Shown here: piece by piece, positions 1-11,116 of the stretch
Layout: every line of letters starts with the position of its first letter
Position numbering within the stretch: position 1 is the stretch's first letter
DNA from: Puccinia triticina
Taxonomy: Eukaryota > Basidiomycota > Pucciniomycetes > Pucciniales > Pucciniaceae
DNA: 64,000 bases
Assembly (NCBI RefSeq): GCF_026914185.1
Contig: NC_070573.1
Location: 1,736,001-1,800,000, forward strand
Direction: 5' to 3'
Made by a program: the position numbers and the translations under genes
The notes under the pieces: generated by a model
The model's database searches: none
What the model saw: only the letters and a program-made list of their open reading frames with translations
Told to the model about the DNA's origin: nothing

Positions 1-465
1 TACATTAGGTTTTGCACTATCATGTACTGGTACTCAACCTTGTAACTCTGCTCTCTCTTCTTTCCTTCCTCACACGTTCATCACATTGTGTCATTCTAAT
101 ACCTCGTTTAGGTATTAGAATTTTCCTCGAACTTGCTCGCTTCCCTCGGAGTCTTCTCTCTCCTTGCTCTGCTCACAGCTGTCTCTGGTGTTTCATAGGT
201 TCGGTTTCCTTTTCTATCTTTATCTAATTACTTTACTCAATAAGCAATTAACACACGTTTGTCACATTGTGTCATTCTAATACCTTGTTTAGGTATTAGA
301 CTTTTCCTCGACCTTGCTTGCTTCCCTCGGAGTCTTCTCTCTCCTCGCTCTGCTCACAGCTGTCTCTGGTGTTTCATAGGTATTAGACTTTTCCTCGACC
401 TTGTTCGCTTCCCTCGGAGTCTTCTCTCTCCTTGCTCTGCTCACAGCTGTCTCTGGTGTTTCATA
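1..465 (+). repeat. Copia-1 5' LTR (partial)
   Basis: It matches the 3' LTR at 8848-9227. It contains three copies of a pyrimidine-rich unit running from a GTATTAG-like start to CTCACAGCTGTCTCTGGTGT, whereas the 3' LTR has two. The LTR ends in TTTCATA directly before the primer-binding site. Confidence 0.9.
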
Positions 466-477
466 GGTTATGAGCCC
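466..477 (+). promoter_or_regulatory. Copia-1 primer-binding site, half-tRNA type
   Basis: GGTTATGAGCCC abuts the 5' LTR. It is the reverse complement of GGGCTCATAACC, the anticodon stem-loop of eukaryotic initiator tRNA-Met (CAT anticodon). Drosophila copia is known to prime from an internal fragment of this tRNA. The same 12-mer follows the 5' LTR of Copia-2, Copia-3 and Copia-4. Confidence 0.7.
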
Positions 478-740
478 AGCTCATTGAGCAAGAGGATTGA
501 TACAAGACTTCCGACGAAGCTCAAGGAACAAATAAAGCAAATACCCTGGCGAAACAAACTTCTCTTGAAGACTTCGGCCTTCATTCGCCCAAAGCCACTC
601 CTGGGCCAGTTTCTCCAGACAAGCCATCTACCAGTTCTACAATCAAGCACAACTTAAAACCAAACATTGAATCTCTTTCAGCATTGCTTTCAGAAGATTC
701 CAATTCTACTTTTCATCCCGAAGATCTTGTTCTCATCACC

Positions 741-1212
741 ATGGCCGCCGAGTCTTCCCTATCAAGTGGCTCAGCTTTGACAGGTATCAAATTGTGTACC
801 GAAAAACTGAATCACCACAACTTCATTTTGTGGCGCTATGACATCAGGTGCTTGTTGGAGTTTTTAGGCTTAGATAAATTCTTAAAACCTCATACTCCAA
901 CTCTCATTGCTCGCACCGACTACCAATGCAAAGTTGAACAAGTCACAAACTACATTCGAATTCATCTTTCAAGAATTGATGCGGTTTGTTTTGTTCCTGA
1001 TTTGGACGTCTATGATCCGGTGGCACTCTGGGATTCCATTCAAGATCATTATGCTGAAAGCTCCATCAAAAATTCAGCAAATCTCATGGATAAATTACAT
1101 GACTTTACTTTTCCCAAAGACACAATGGCCGACAACATTGATCAGTTTCGAACCACTTTTCAACTAATGATTGAAGTAAGCTCAGAAGATTTTGATGTCA
1201 AAAGCCTCGAAC
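741..1212 (+). pseudogene. gag: Copia-1 gag, N-terminal part
   Basis: The start is the ATG of MAAESSLSSGS, with a well-formed context (CACCATGG). The protein has the usual Copia Gag beginning: KLCTEKLNHHNFILWRYDIR followed by helices (UBN2-type). Gag would form the virus-like particle that holds the RNA. The frame is cut after SLE by the CACCA element at 1213 and resumes at 3703 with LVWIFFALKRLPSSYGTF. With the insertion ignored the frame runs on without a shift. The later part carries a stop, so the gene is dead. Confidence 0.85.
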
Positions 1213-3699
1213 CACCAGGGGGGGAAAGTGTGGCACTCCCTGGAGAGTGCCAGACCGTATGTTCCTTTGGGAAGACTGTCTGATGTCAAATGTGTGAGCA
1301 TGTGGGATTTAGGCTTCAAATATGTTGACCTTATGTTCAACTCAGGCTGATCTTTGATCCACTCCATGGTAAACATGTTGGTAATTGAGTTGAGGGTACC
1401 CCCACTTGATGCCTGGTACACCCTGGTATTCTACACTTAGTGGTGTGTTTCAGGAATCAATTTGAGACCCCCTCCACTCAATGAATGGGTCATAAAGTCA
1501 TTGAGTGGAGATTCCCTCCACTTGATGACTGTTGGACAACCATTGATTGAAGGTTGTGTCCACTCAATGACCATATCTAAATTACCAGCCACCAAGTGGA
1601 TACATCCTCCACTCAATGACTGGTTTTTAATGTCATTGAGTGGAGGGATTCTCCACTCAAGGACTGGTGTGTATACTGGCTGTTGAGTGGGGGGGTCCTT
1701 ACTCGGTGACTGGTTCTACTGGCCATTGAGTGGAGACACCCTCCACTTGATCACAGCTCACTAGGATGGGAAAATCCCAGAGCAGTGACCAGTACTGCAT
1801 GTTGGTCATTGAGCCGGGCCTCTCCCAGCTTTAAGGACTGTATTTACTGTACTCAGCGCGGGGAAAGTCCCGGCTTGATGGACAGTATGTACTGTCCATC
1901 CTGCTGCACTTTTCCAAGCTGAGTGGCCAGTGTAGGCTGCCTACCGCGCTTGGAAAGGCTGACTAGATGACCAGCATTTGCTGGTCATTGGGCCAGGGCT
2001 TCTCGCTGGATGACCAGTATCTACTGGTCATCGGATTTGAGCTCGGAGAGGCTGCAGATCGATGACCAGGGCATGATGCCTGTCAAGCGCGGCCTCACTG
2101 AACTCGATGGCCAGTTTGTGTTGGCCATCCAGTCGGAGAAGCCCTGGTCCGATGACCAGCACCTATTGGTCATTGTTCTGGGCCTGTCTGAGCTTGGTGA
2201 GCAGCCTGTACTGTCCACCAACCTCGGAAAAGCCAAGCTGAATGAACAGTATTTAGTGTACTGTTCATGGAGTTGGGGCTTTCCCAGCTCAATGACCAGC
2301 AAATAAAGGTCATTGAGCCCGTGTAAACAAGCAACTCGCCAATGTCCACCCTGATGTTCGGCCAAACATGACAGTGGACATAGCAACAAAAAAAAACATG
2401 CTCCCCGGGGACACCCGGGGATACAGAGCTGATCCCTGTTGCCCCGCTGCCACCGTAGTTGACTTGTGCCCAGATTGAAACTCCTGGAACACAAGCTTTT
2501 TTGGTGGTTTGCTACACATATGAACACCATTTTTGCCACTAAAAAATGATGATGATTTTGATTGTTCTGGATTCAGCAGGTCAAAAGAGCATCATTCTTA
2601 TCTTACACCTGGTGCTAATAATTACCATGTGATAAGAGCAATCAACCCCATTTTGTTGCACAATGGCCACGGACATAATGGTAGGTGTGATGAAGGTATG
2701 CTACCTGGAGGAAAAAATTGCCCAAAACAGTCATGCAAAAGGTGTGAAGATGATCAATCTACAAGACAAACGGTATGACCCTGCATGCTGAGATGTGTGT
2801 GGACATTTCAGAGTTGACTTTTCACCTCAGAGTTCAGACCAGCTATTGAAATCTTTCTCCTGCTGGTTTCAGGATCATCAAAATATTGATGCATCTATTG
2901 ATATCCACCAATCTGCCCCCTTCCCTCTGTGAAGCTTAATAATTTTAACCTCTAGCTGCTACATTTTTCAGTCAGATGGAGGTCAAGTGAAGGAAAATTG
3001 TGCAATGTGTATTCACATACAAAAGGTGCATGGACCCATATGAACAGCTGACCGTATGGCAAACTTGAGCCTGCATAAGTGGACCATCACTTGGTAAACA
3101 TTGTTGGTGAAAAGGCCTCTTTGATTGTTCACATTTCATATTACAGGGAGGGAAGACAGGTTGCAGAGGTTTTCCCAGCTTTGACACTGTTTGACACTCA
3201 AAAAAGAGAAATTTAATTTTACATAACTTTCCTCCCAATTGATGAAGGGAACAGGCATGGCAGAAATATCCCACAAGGATTAATCTACCAGTTAACTGAG
3301 TCTTTGCGGTTGCTATAATTTACAGCTATCTTTCATTATGTGATTTTATGTGTGTTTTGATTGAAAAAAATCAGCCCTGAAAAATCTTCCTTCTCACTTG
3401 GTCAAGGATATCTTTGAGCATCAGGATAGTTACATTCTTGGCAAAACATGTTGTGAATTGAAGCTCACATCCTGGATTTTGTTTGATATGAACCAAACAG
3501 AAAATTTCAACTAAGATATTTCCATGCGTTGGAATTGAGTTACAGATCATCCCGCAACCACTTCACCTACAGTTACACATCTGTTGGGAAGAAAATTGAA
3601 CAAAGAGTTGCGACTCACATCTAACTCACATCAGACCATTTGACTGACAGAATTACGGCCTGGCACTCTCCAGAGAGTGCCACACTTTCCCCCCTGGTG
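1213..3699. mobile_element. Non-autonomous CACCA-type (CACTA/EnSpm-like) DNA transposon
   Basis: The terminal inverted repeats begin CACCAGGGGGG and continue for about 40 bp through AAAGTGTGGCACTC, with a matching inverted copy at 3660-3699. A perfect 3-bp TSD, aac, lies at 1210-1212 and 3700-3702, as expected for the CACTA superfamily. The 2487-bp interior has no transposase. It is filled with subterminal motifs such as CCACTCAATGAC and TTGAGTGGAG in both orientations at 1470-2310. Subterminal arrays are typical binding sites of CACTA transposases. No autonomous partner is in the window. Confidence 0.85.
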
Positions 3700-5517
3700 A
3701 ACTCGTTTGGATTTTCTTTGCTCTCAAACGGCTTCCATCTTCCTACGGGACTTTTCGTGCTTTTCAATTTTCAAGTATGAAGAAAGTCAACGGTGTTCGC
3801 CCAAAGATTTCCATGGCTGAATTTCTTTCAGACTTGGAAACAGAGCTACGTCGTCAAACCAAAGCAGCATCTCAAGCGACTGCAGCAGCTACTGCCTTAG
3901 CTTTGTATCAAAATCGAGGAAATCCCAAAGGCAACTCTACCGGCTTTCAAGGATCCTCTCAAAAATTCAAATCTTGTCAACAAACTTGTTGATTTGGCGC
4001 TCACAATCCCGATACGTCTCACTTGGAAGAGGATTGTCATCAATTGCATCCTGACAAAGCTGTGGCTTATCATCAAGCTGCTATTGACCGAGTCAATTCA
4101 AACGCCTCTAACAAAGCTCTTCTGAGTGTCAACTCTGGCATAGTTGATGCAATAGTCTTTGACAGCAGAGCATCCGGTCACTACTTCAAGTATCAACAGT
4201 ACTTCACTTCCTTCACCACAATATCCTCGTCAGTCTACGGTGCGAATGGTGCTGCAATTCCAGTCCTTGGTTTTGGCTCTGCTGTCATTCATACTGCAAT
4301 TGGACCAATCACCATCTCCAAAGCCTTCTTTGTTCCCTCATTGTTGAACTCATTGATTCCTCAATCATTTTACATGCGCCGTGGCTACTCAATTCTATCA
4401 TTCTCAAATGGTTCCAGCTTCAAATGTCAACGTGGCAATCATGTGTTATGTAAAGGTTCTACCACCGATAATGTGCTTCTAATTCACATGAACTCTTCTT
4501 CTGCACTGGCGGTTACCGCAAATCCTTCTTTCAACTCTTTGGACCTACATCAAGCTCTAGGTCACCCCAGCTTTCCCTACTTAAAAAAGGCATTCCCCAA
4601 CATTAAGCTTGACTCCTTCGAATGCAGCGTCTGTGATTTATCAAAAATGCACAGAACTCCGTTTTCCGGTTCGTTTCCGTTAGCTTCAAGGACGTTGGAG
4701 TGTATTCACATGGATCTCTGCGGTCCAATGACTCCTTCATCTTGTGGTGGAAATCTCTACTTTCTAAAAATCGTGGAGGGTTACAGCAAATTTTGATTCA
4801 TCTTCCCAGTGCACTGCGACGTAAGTCTGACTCTTTCTCCACTTTTGTTGGATTCCTTAACCAGACTGAAACCTTTACCAATAACAAACTGGTTTCAGTG
4901 GTTTCCGACAATGGAGGAGAATTTGTTAACGCTTGATTTCAGTCTCTTTAAGAAGAACAGGGAATCAAACATCTTACCACGGCTCCCTATACTCCGCAGC
5001 AAAATTCCTTCTCTGAACAAGGGAACAGAAGGACCATTGAAAAAGCAAGAACCCTGATGGCCACTGCCAACATGCCATTGCTCTGGTGGGGGGAAGCTGT
5101 CACTACATCGGTTTTCCTTGAAAATCATTCTCCGGACAGCTCTATTGGTTTCAAGTCTCCCTTTGAACTCTGCCACGGAACTCCTCCTGATCTTTCTCGG
5201 CTGGTTCCTTTCGGTTGTTGAGCAGTTGCTTACATTCAAAAGACCAATCAAATCTCGAAATTCTTGCCATCAGGTGTAGAGGCAATCTTTTTAGGTTATG
5301 ACAAGCATCATCACACCTATAAATTGTGGGTGCCGTCTAACTCCAAGATTGTATTTACTCACCATGTCAAGTACTCACCCTCCTGTTTTCCTCTTCTTAA
5401 CAATTCCCCTTCTAGCTCAGTATTGGATAACACTCTATTTGATTTTGGTATTGAAGAGCTGCCATTGCCAGATCAACAAATTGACAGCAGCATTGCCAAT
5501 TCTCCATCAACTCCTGA
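3700..5517 (+). pseudogene. Copia-1 gag C-terminus, protease and integrase remnant
   Basis: Gag resumes at 3703 (LVWIFFALKRLPSS). A degraded zinc knuckle follows (CGAHNPDTSHLEEDC preceded by a TGA near 3990), then a protease motif reading DSRASGH instead of the canonical DSGASGH. Next come the GAG-pre-integrase HH-CC region (HQALGHPSF then CSVCDLSK) and the integrase core start (HMDLCGPMTP). Stops occur at 4794-4796 and 4934-4936. The C-terminal integrase text (FLGYDKHHHTYKLW) is readable at 5285-5330. The CACCA element at 5518 interrupts the linker before RT. Function is lost. Confidence 0.85.
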
Positions 5518-6831
5518 CACCAGGAAAAAAAAATAGTCACTTGATGACAAGTGACATCATGCCAGCTCCAGCGGGCTACCCACCATCTACCCACCATCTA
5601 CCCATCATCTACCCACCATCTACCCACCATCTAACAGTTTAAGAATTTCCACAGGAGATCCTCAGTTTTTGCTGGGCACCACTGATCCCCATTTCTGGTG
5701 AGCTGATACTCAGCTTTAGCTCCCAGCTTATGCTCAGCTTTGGTGCCCAGCTCATGCTCAGCTTTGTTGCCCAGATCTGAACCAGTCCTGGCCCAGCTTA
5801 TTTTCAGCTTTATTCCAGTGATGGCTCAGCTTAGACTCAGATTAGGACTATCATTGGCCCAGCCAATGCTCAGCTTTGGACCAGTATTGGCTCAGCTGAT
5901 TTTCAGCTTTGGATAAATCTTGGCCCAGCCAATGCTCAGATTAGGACTATCATTGGCCCAGCCAATGCTCAGCTTTGGACCAGTGTTGGCTCAGCTGATT
6001 TTCAGCTTTGGATAAATCTTGGCCCAGCCAATGCTCAGATTCTGAGTCTGACCACTCCTGTAACAGCTTATGCTCATCTGTGGACCAGCCTTGGCTCAGC
6101 TGATGCTCAGCTGTGGACCAACCTTGGCTAAGACAATGCTCAGCTGTGGAACAGCCTTGGCTCAGCTGATACTCAGCTGTGGACCAGCCTTGGCTCAGCT
6201 GATGCTCAGCTGTGGACCAGCCTTGACTCAGCTGATGCTCAGCTGTGGACCAGCCTTGGCTCAGGTGATATTAATCCTTTGAATAGTCTCAAAAAATCTG
6301 ATACTCAGCTTTGGAACAGCCTTGGCTCAGCCAATGCTCAGCTTTGTACCAGCATTGGCTCAGCCAATGCTCAGCTTTTAAAAAATTTTGGCCCAGCTGG
6401 TGTTAATCTTTGGAACAGTATTGTCCCAGCTGATCCTAAGCTCTGCACAAGACTTTTCCAAGATGATGCTCAGCTTTGGACCATTGTTGGCTAAACTGAT
6501 GCTCAGATTTGGAATATTCTTGGTCCAGCTGACACTTGGATTTGTTTCAGGCTTGGAATATCCAATGCTCAGCTGTGGACCAGGCTCAGCCAATGCTCAG
6601 CTTTGGCCCAGGCTCAGTCAATGCCTACTGCTCAACTTATGATGAGCATCAGCTGTTCCTGAGAAAAAATTAGGATCAGCTGACTGTGCCACATTGAGTG
6701 CTCTGGTGCAGTCCTGCAAGCTCTACAAGTTCTGGTGGAGCAGACTTGGAGCAGTGCTGGAGTAGCTGTGGAGCAGAAACCAAAGCTGCATCATGTCACT
6801 TGCCATCAAGTGACTATTTTTTTTCCTGGTG
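5518..6831. mobile_element. Non-autonomous CACCA-type DNA transposon, A-rich TIR family (copy 1)
   Basis: The TIR is CACCAGGAAAAAAAAATAGT plus a nearby palindrome (GTCACTTGATGACAAGTGAC), mirrored at 6788-6831. The TSD is tga (5515-5517 and 6832-6834). The 1314-bp interior is an array of GCTCAGCTTTGG/GCTCAGCTGTGG units spaced about 30 bp apart, plus a short CATCTACCCAC microsatellite at 5576-5635. It has no coding capacity. It is the same family as 15036-16861, which shares both TIR and subterminal motif. Confidence 0.87.
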
Positions 6832-8749
6832 TGAGCGATTTGAGGAGCTACCTAGTCAACCCATTAGTGACCAAGAACACTTCGACTCTTCAGTGCCTTC
6901 TAACTCTAATTCACCTTTGCTTGACTTGGCAGTTCCTCTTCCTCCTCCCCTCCCATTGACTCTTCCGCCAACAAATCTTCCAACAACAAAAGGCTATGCT
7001 TATGTACCTGCGTATGACGTCGCGCCCAGGAGCATTGACTCATCTATCAGCTCTTCCAACATTGTTGAAGCTCCTCGTCGACCACGCGCTCAAGTCATAA
7101 GACGACATCAAGCCAATCTCATCGTCGGACAACCTTCTTCCCTCAATGATCCAAAGACGTACGGTGAAATTCTTGGTCAACTTGATGAAAACAACTGGCT
7201 TATGGCCGTCGAAGTCGAGTCAAACAACAAATGAGTGGGGCAACAACCCAAACTTCGTGCCGTTTAATATTAAACGGCACGAAGTTTGGGTTGTTGCCCC
7301 ACTCATTCCGGGGTGCAAACCATTGGATACAACTTGGGTCTTCAAACGGAAATTCAAGGCAGATGGAATTCTTCTCAAATACAAAGCTCGGCTATGTGTC
7401 AGAGGTTTTTGACAGGTCAAAGGCACGGATTACAACACTACTTTTGCACCGACAGGAAGACCTGCAACTCTGCGTCTCATTCTTGGAATCGGAGCACTTT
7501 ACAATCTTGAAATCGATCAAATGGATGTTAAATGTGCTTTCCTGAATGGCATTCCGGAAGAAGACTTGTACATCAAGGTGCCAGATGGAGTTGGGATCAA
7601 TCTTCCGCCAGGACACGGGCTAAAGCTTCAAAAATCTTTGTACAGTTTGAAACAGTCTCCTCGCTGTTGGTATTGGGCCTTGAGTGATTTCTTTGTGTCA
7701 ATCAATTTTCTTCCATCTACCGTCAACCCATGTCTATTCATACACCAAGATGCCACACAGTTTTGCTGTGTCTTTATTCACGTTGACAAATTAGTAATAG
7801 TTGGACCCGACGTTGAATTCTTTAAAAGGCAAATCATCAATTGTTTTGAAATGGAAGATTTGGGCGCCTGTAAATATGTTCTCAGCATGCGAGTCACAAG
7901 AAATTGACTAGATCAAACAATCATACTATCTCAAGACCAATATGCTCATGAAATCCTTGAGGAATTTGATATGCTTGACTGTCGTCCAATCACATCTCCC
8001 CTGCCCACAAATGCTACAACTTGCCCAATTGACCCAAATCCACCCTCCTCCACGTTCAACTATAGGAGAGCAGTGGGCTTACTCAACTATCTTGTTCAAT
8101 GTACTCAACCCAACCTAGCTTTTGCCTGCAGCTACCTGTCTCAACACCTGAACAAACCTTTGAAAACTCATCAAAATCACTTCCTCCACGTTATGCAATA
8201 CTTGCAGCACACCAAAGCTATCGGTTTGACGCTGGGTTCTGTTCAGGATTCCCCTTCCAATTTGACTCTCGTTGCCTACGCTGATGCCAGCTATGCCACA
8301 GCCACTGAAGCCTACTCATTTGCGGGCAGTGCAATTCTGCACAATGGTCTGGTTGGCTGGCGGTGTCACAAAATGGACCTTGATGGCCCAGCCCTTTCCA
8401 CAACCACAGCTGTGCTTGCTCAGAAACTGGCCAAGATATCATTTGGGCCCAACAGCTCCTGGATTTGCTTTGTCCCTTCATCAAGTTACCAAAATCTCAA
8501 GTCAAGTTGTATTGCAACAACCAAGGAGAAATTGCTTTGCTCAAAGACATGGTCTATCAACATCAAACTCGTAATCTCAACGTGCGTTTTCACTGGCTCC
8601 GACATCACATGATGAACTCAAAAACGTTCAGTGTCAAATACATTCCTACAGCAAACAACGTCGCGGACTTTCTCACAAAAGCGCTGGCCCCAATCAAGAT
8701 CAAGGCATCACCCGCAAATATTTCTATGACCACCTGCAACATCAATTGA
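6832..8749 (+). pseudogene. pol: Copia-1 reverse transcriptase / RNase H, decayed
   Basis: The RT begins with DTTWVFKRKFKADGILLKYK (after 7307), then GTDYNTTFAPTGRP and MDVKCAFLNGIPEEDLYIKV, typical of the Copia RVT_2 domain. The catalytic YVDD is replaced by HVDK near 7785. RNase H reads YADASYATATEAYSFAGSA near 8278, and the end reads FTKALAP... at about 8675. TGA codons at 7408-7410 and 7905-7907 and a palindromic rearrangement at 7230-7307 break the frame. This would have made cDNA inside particles; it is now inactive. Confidence 0.88.
7230..7307. repeat. Perfect 78-bp palindrome inside Copia-1 RT
   Basis: Two 39-bp arms meet without a spacer at TTTAAT|ATTAAA (7268/7269). The right arm encodes the expected RT text KRHEVWVVAPLI. 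The left arm is its inverted copy and displaces a few residues after VESNN. This is a local inverted duplication, not a transposon end. Confidence 0.9.
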
Positions 8750-8759
8750 CCTATTGAGC

Positions 8760-8769
8760 ACGGGGGGGC
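8760..8769 (+). other. Copia-1 polypurine tract
   Basis: The G-run ACGGGGGGGC lies directly before the 3' LTR start TGTGACAATA, the usual place for the plus-strand primer. Confidence 0.75.
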
Positions 8770-9227
8770 TGTGACAATAAAGATGGCATGTCACAGATGA
8801 CGTATGTGACCGATTAGGTTCCGGAGGCGGTTTCTTCATTTGGTTATCATACATTAGGTTTTGCACTATCATGTACCGGTACTCAACCTTGTAACTCCAC
8901 TCTCTCTTCTTTCCTTCCTCACACGTTCATCACATTGTGTCATTCTAATACCTCGTTTAGGTATTAGACTTTTCCTTGACCTTGCTCGCTTCCCTTGGAG
9001 TCTTCTCTCTCCTTGCTCTGCTCACAGCTGTCTCTGGTGTTTCATAGGTTCGGTTTCCTTTTCTATCTTTATCTAATTACTTTACTCAATAAGCAATTAA
9101 CACACATTCATCACATTGTGTCATTCTAATACCTCGTTTAGGTATTAGGCTTTTCCTCGACCTTGCTTGCTTCCCTCGGAGTCTTCTCTCTCCTCGCTCT
9201 GCTCACAGCTGTCTCTGGTGTTTCATA
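8770..9227 (+). repeat. Copia-1 3' LTR
   Basis: It starts TGTGACAATAAAG and ends TTTCATA. It carries two copies of the pyrimidine-rich unit seen three times in the 5' LTR. The flanking bases gcctg would be the TSD, but the matching 5' copy lies outside the window. Confidence 0.88.
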
Positions 9228-9228
9228 G

Positions 9229-9577
9229 CCTGAACATTCATTTTATCTTTTTTTGAACTTGACTGAAGCTCCGCAACTTTTTGCTCCATTTTTTTCCCCG
9301 ATGAAATTCAAACAGAACCGTGCCTACAAAAATCACAGGGATCGCATTCTCAGTCCATCCGGTTGAGCAAAACACAAAACTTTTCCCGGAAGAGTTCTCT
9401 TGTGCTTCTTGCTATATCCCAATGTGATTAATATCACAAAGTGTAATTTATGCAGTGAATTCTCAGCTTCAGCCAACTCTTCATTCATGTCCTCAATTTA
9501 AACTTTCTCGTTATTTGGCTGCGCTGGCTCTTTCTCAAATCTCTCTGTCTTCCATCTCATCATGTTGTCTTATTTGA
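9229..9577. repeat. Dispersed ~350-bp repeat block, copy 1
   Basis: It is nearly the same sequence as 27640-27987, for example GAACTTGACTGAAGC, CAGAACCGTGCCTACAAAAA and TCATCATGTTGTCTTATT. No coding frame, TIR or LTR-like ends are visible. It may be a piece of an unrecognised LTR or a shared UTR. Confidence 0.7.
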
Positions 9578-10180
9578 ATATCCTACCTCCAGAGCATTGG
9601 TAACTGACTGTCTTATTGACCAACCAATCAGAAATGCCAGTGTCCTTTACACCTGAATACCGCTTTGAGAATGGTATTGTCACTCATTGGGAGCGCAATC
9701 TTAAGGAGGTATGGTCAATGGATGCATCCTCCGCGCCGAAGCGTCAAAAGCGGCAAGGCGCTCTTGGCCAAATGCAACGGAACCCTCTGACTCAAGGTTG
9801 TCCAGGCTGGAACCGGTAACGGCTATAGCCGGGCCTGATCCGGTGAAGACTTAAGTGTCACATTTTCTCCTGATTTTCCATGTGAAACCCAGACGAATTC
9901 AAGCGCAGTCACTGCGGAAGCTGCACAATCACTGCGGAATATGCAACCCCAACAAACTTATAACAGGCACGGAATCTGCACAGTACAGTCCGGCGGTGGG
10001 TCAGCTCTCACGTGTTGGTCCCGGGTATCCAATCTTGGTAAATTGCTAATCATGATGAACTAACCTGCACAGTACAGTCCAGCGGTGGGTCAGCTCTCAC
10101 GTGTTGGTCCCGGGTATCCAATCTCGGTGAGGAAAAGAGAAGGGATCCCGGGCACGTGAGGGCCGGAACTATACGTGCGC
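9578..10180. other. Intergenic; two direct copies of a ~62-bp repeat
   Basis: Bases 9971-10032 and 10067-10129 are near-identical (CAGTACAGTCC...CACGTGTTGGTCCCGGGTAT). Related units occur in inverse orientation, also twice, at about 12342-12410 and 12450-12515. The two pairs may be subterminal inverted repeats of one older element spanning about 9.9-12.5 kb. No gene is seen. Confidence 0.5.
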
Positions 10181-11112
10181 TGTAAGACTCAAAAGTGGTT
10201 GTGAAACCCTTTTGCTGAATGGAGAAGGGGATGATGGAGGTGAAAACTCTGCCCTTCTATGCTATCAGTCAACAAGACCCACCAAGCTAAGCTTGGCAAG
10301 TTTTAATCAAATGATAGGTCTGGTCTAGTTCCAGATGAAGTTGTTCGATGACAGGTATGTGAGAGTTGAGAGTGAGTTCAGTAGTTATTTGCAAATATGA
10401 GGGTTTTGGTGAGGTATAGATGTGATGGTAAGTGTGAAGGTGGTATGTAAATAACTGGGGAGTACTGAGCTGAGGAGCTGACAACTGGGGAGGAGAGAGC
10501 ACCTTATATAGACAAAAGTGGAGCCCCAGAGGGGCTTGTGGGTTAGGGTTTCAGCTGATCTGGACAACAGTGTGAGGGAATTTAGCTGGTTGGAGTAGAT
10601 ACAAATGATGTCATAATGTGTCAGGGGTACATAAATGATGTCATAAGAATGCAGTAGGGCCGCATGAAGGCTGCGTAAAGTGACAGTAGAATGCATGAGT
10701 TGACAGGTGGATGCAGGGGGTGCATAAATGTGTCTGAGGCTGCAGAGTCAGTGCGTGATGACATCATAATATGGAAATAGAAGAGTACTTGATAATATGT
10801 AATGACTGTAGTATGATGGGGAGATGTATGCTTGTATCCTGTGATGTGTATAAGCATAATGCTGTGATCTTTGACTTGAGGCTTGTGACAGGTTGGTGAT
10901 TTGGTATGTTGAACGTGTGATGGGTGTCCAGTGTCCAAAGAAGTGTAGGTTCCAATCCAGAGGGGCTCCAGTGACGCTTCCAGTGGTGACTAGGGGTAAA
11001 ATTGGCCGTAGAATCCATTTCTGGGGTCCATTTGATGGTATCTTGAGGCGTATTGTGAGTAAATATGTAGTATAGAAAAAACTTTTGATTTTTCACTTTT
11101 CCATCTACCACA
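10181..11112 (-). mobile_element. Solo LTR, Gypsy-type (family L1)
   Basis: Read on the minus strand it starts TGTGGTAGATGGAAA and ends GAGTCTTACA (TG...CA). It has a 4-bp TSD, gcgc, at 10177-10180 and 11113-11116. A TATA-like TATATAAGG lies in the middle. Length is 932 bp. The same family occurs at 37580-38516, 12842-20723 and probably 40186-41100. There is no internal domain, so it arose by LTR-LTR recombination. Confidence 0.85.
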
Positions 11113-11116
11113 GCGC

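Larger units (their letters stand above)
1..9227 (+). mobile_element. Copia-1: Ty1/Copia LTR retrotransposon, decayed, 5' end outside the window
   Basis: Two related LTRs (1-465 and 8770-9227) flank gag, protease, integrase, reverse transcriptase and RNase H remnants in the Copia order. The window starts inside the 5' LTR: base 1 corresponds to base 8848 of the 3' LTR, so roughly 78 bases are missing. Two CACCA-type DNA transposons (1213-3699 and 5518-6831) sit inside. The reading frame resumes after each when one 3-bp TSD copy is removed. Several in-frame stops, a protease DSG changed to DSR and an RT YVDD changed to HVDK show the element cannot move by itself. The order of events is Copia-1 first, then the DNA transposons. 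Confidence 0.93.
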
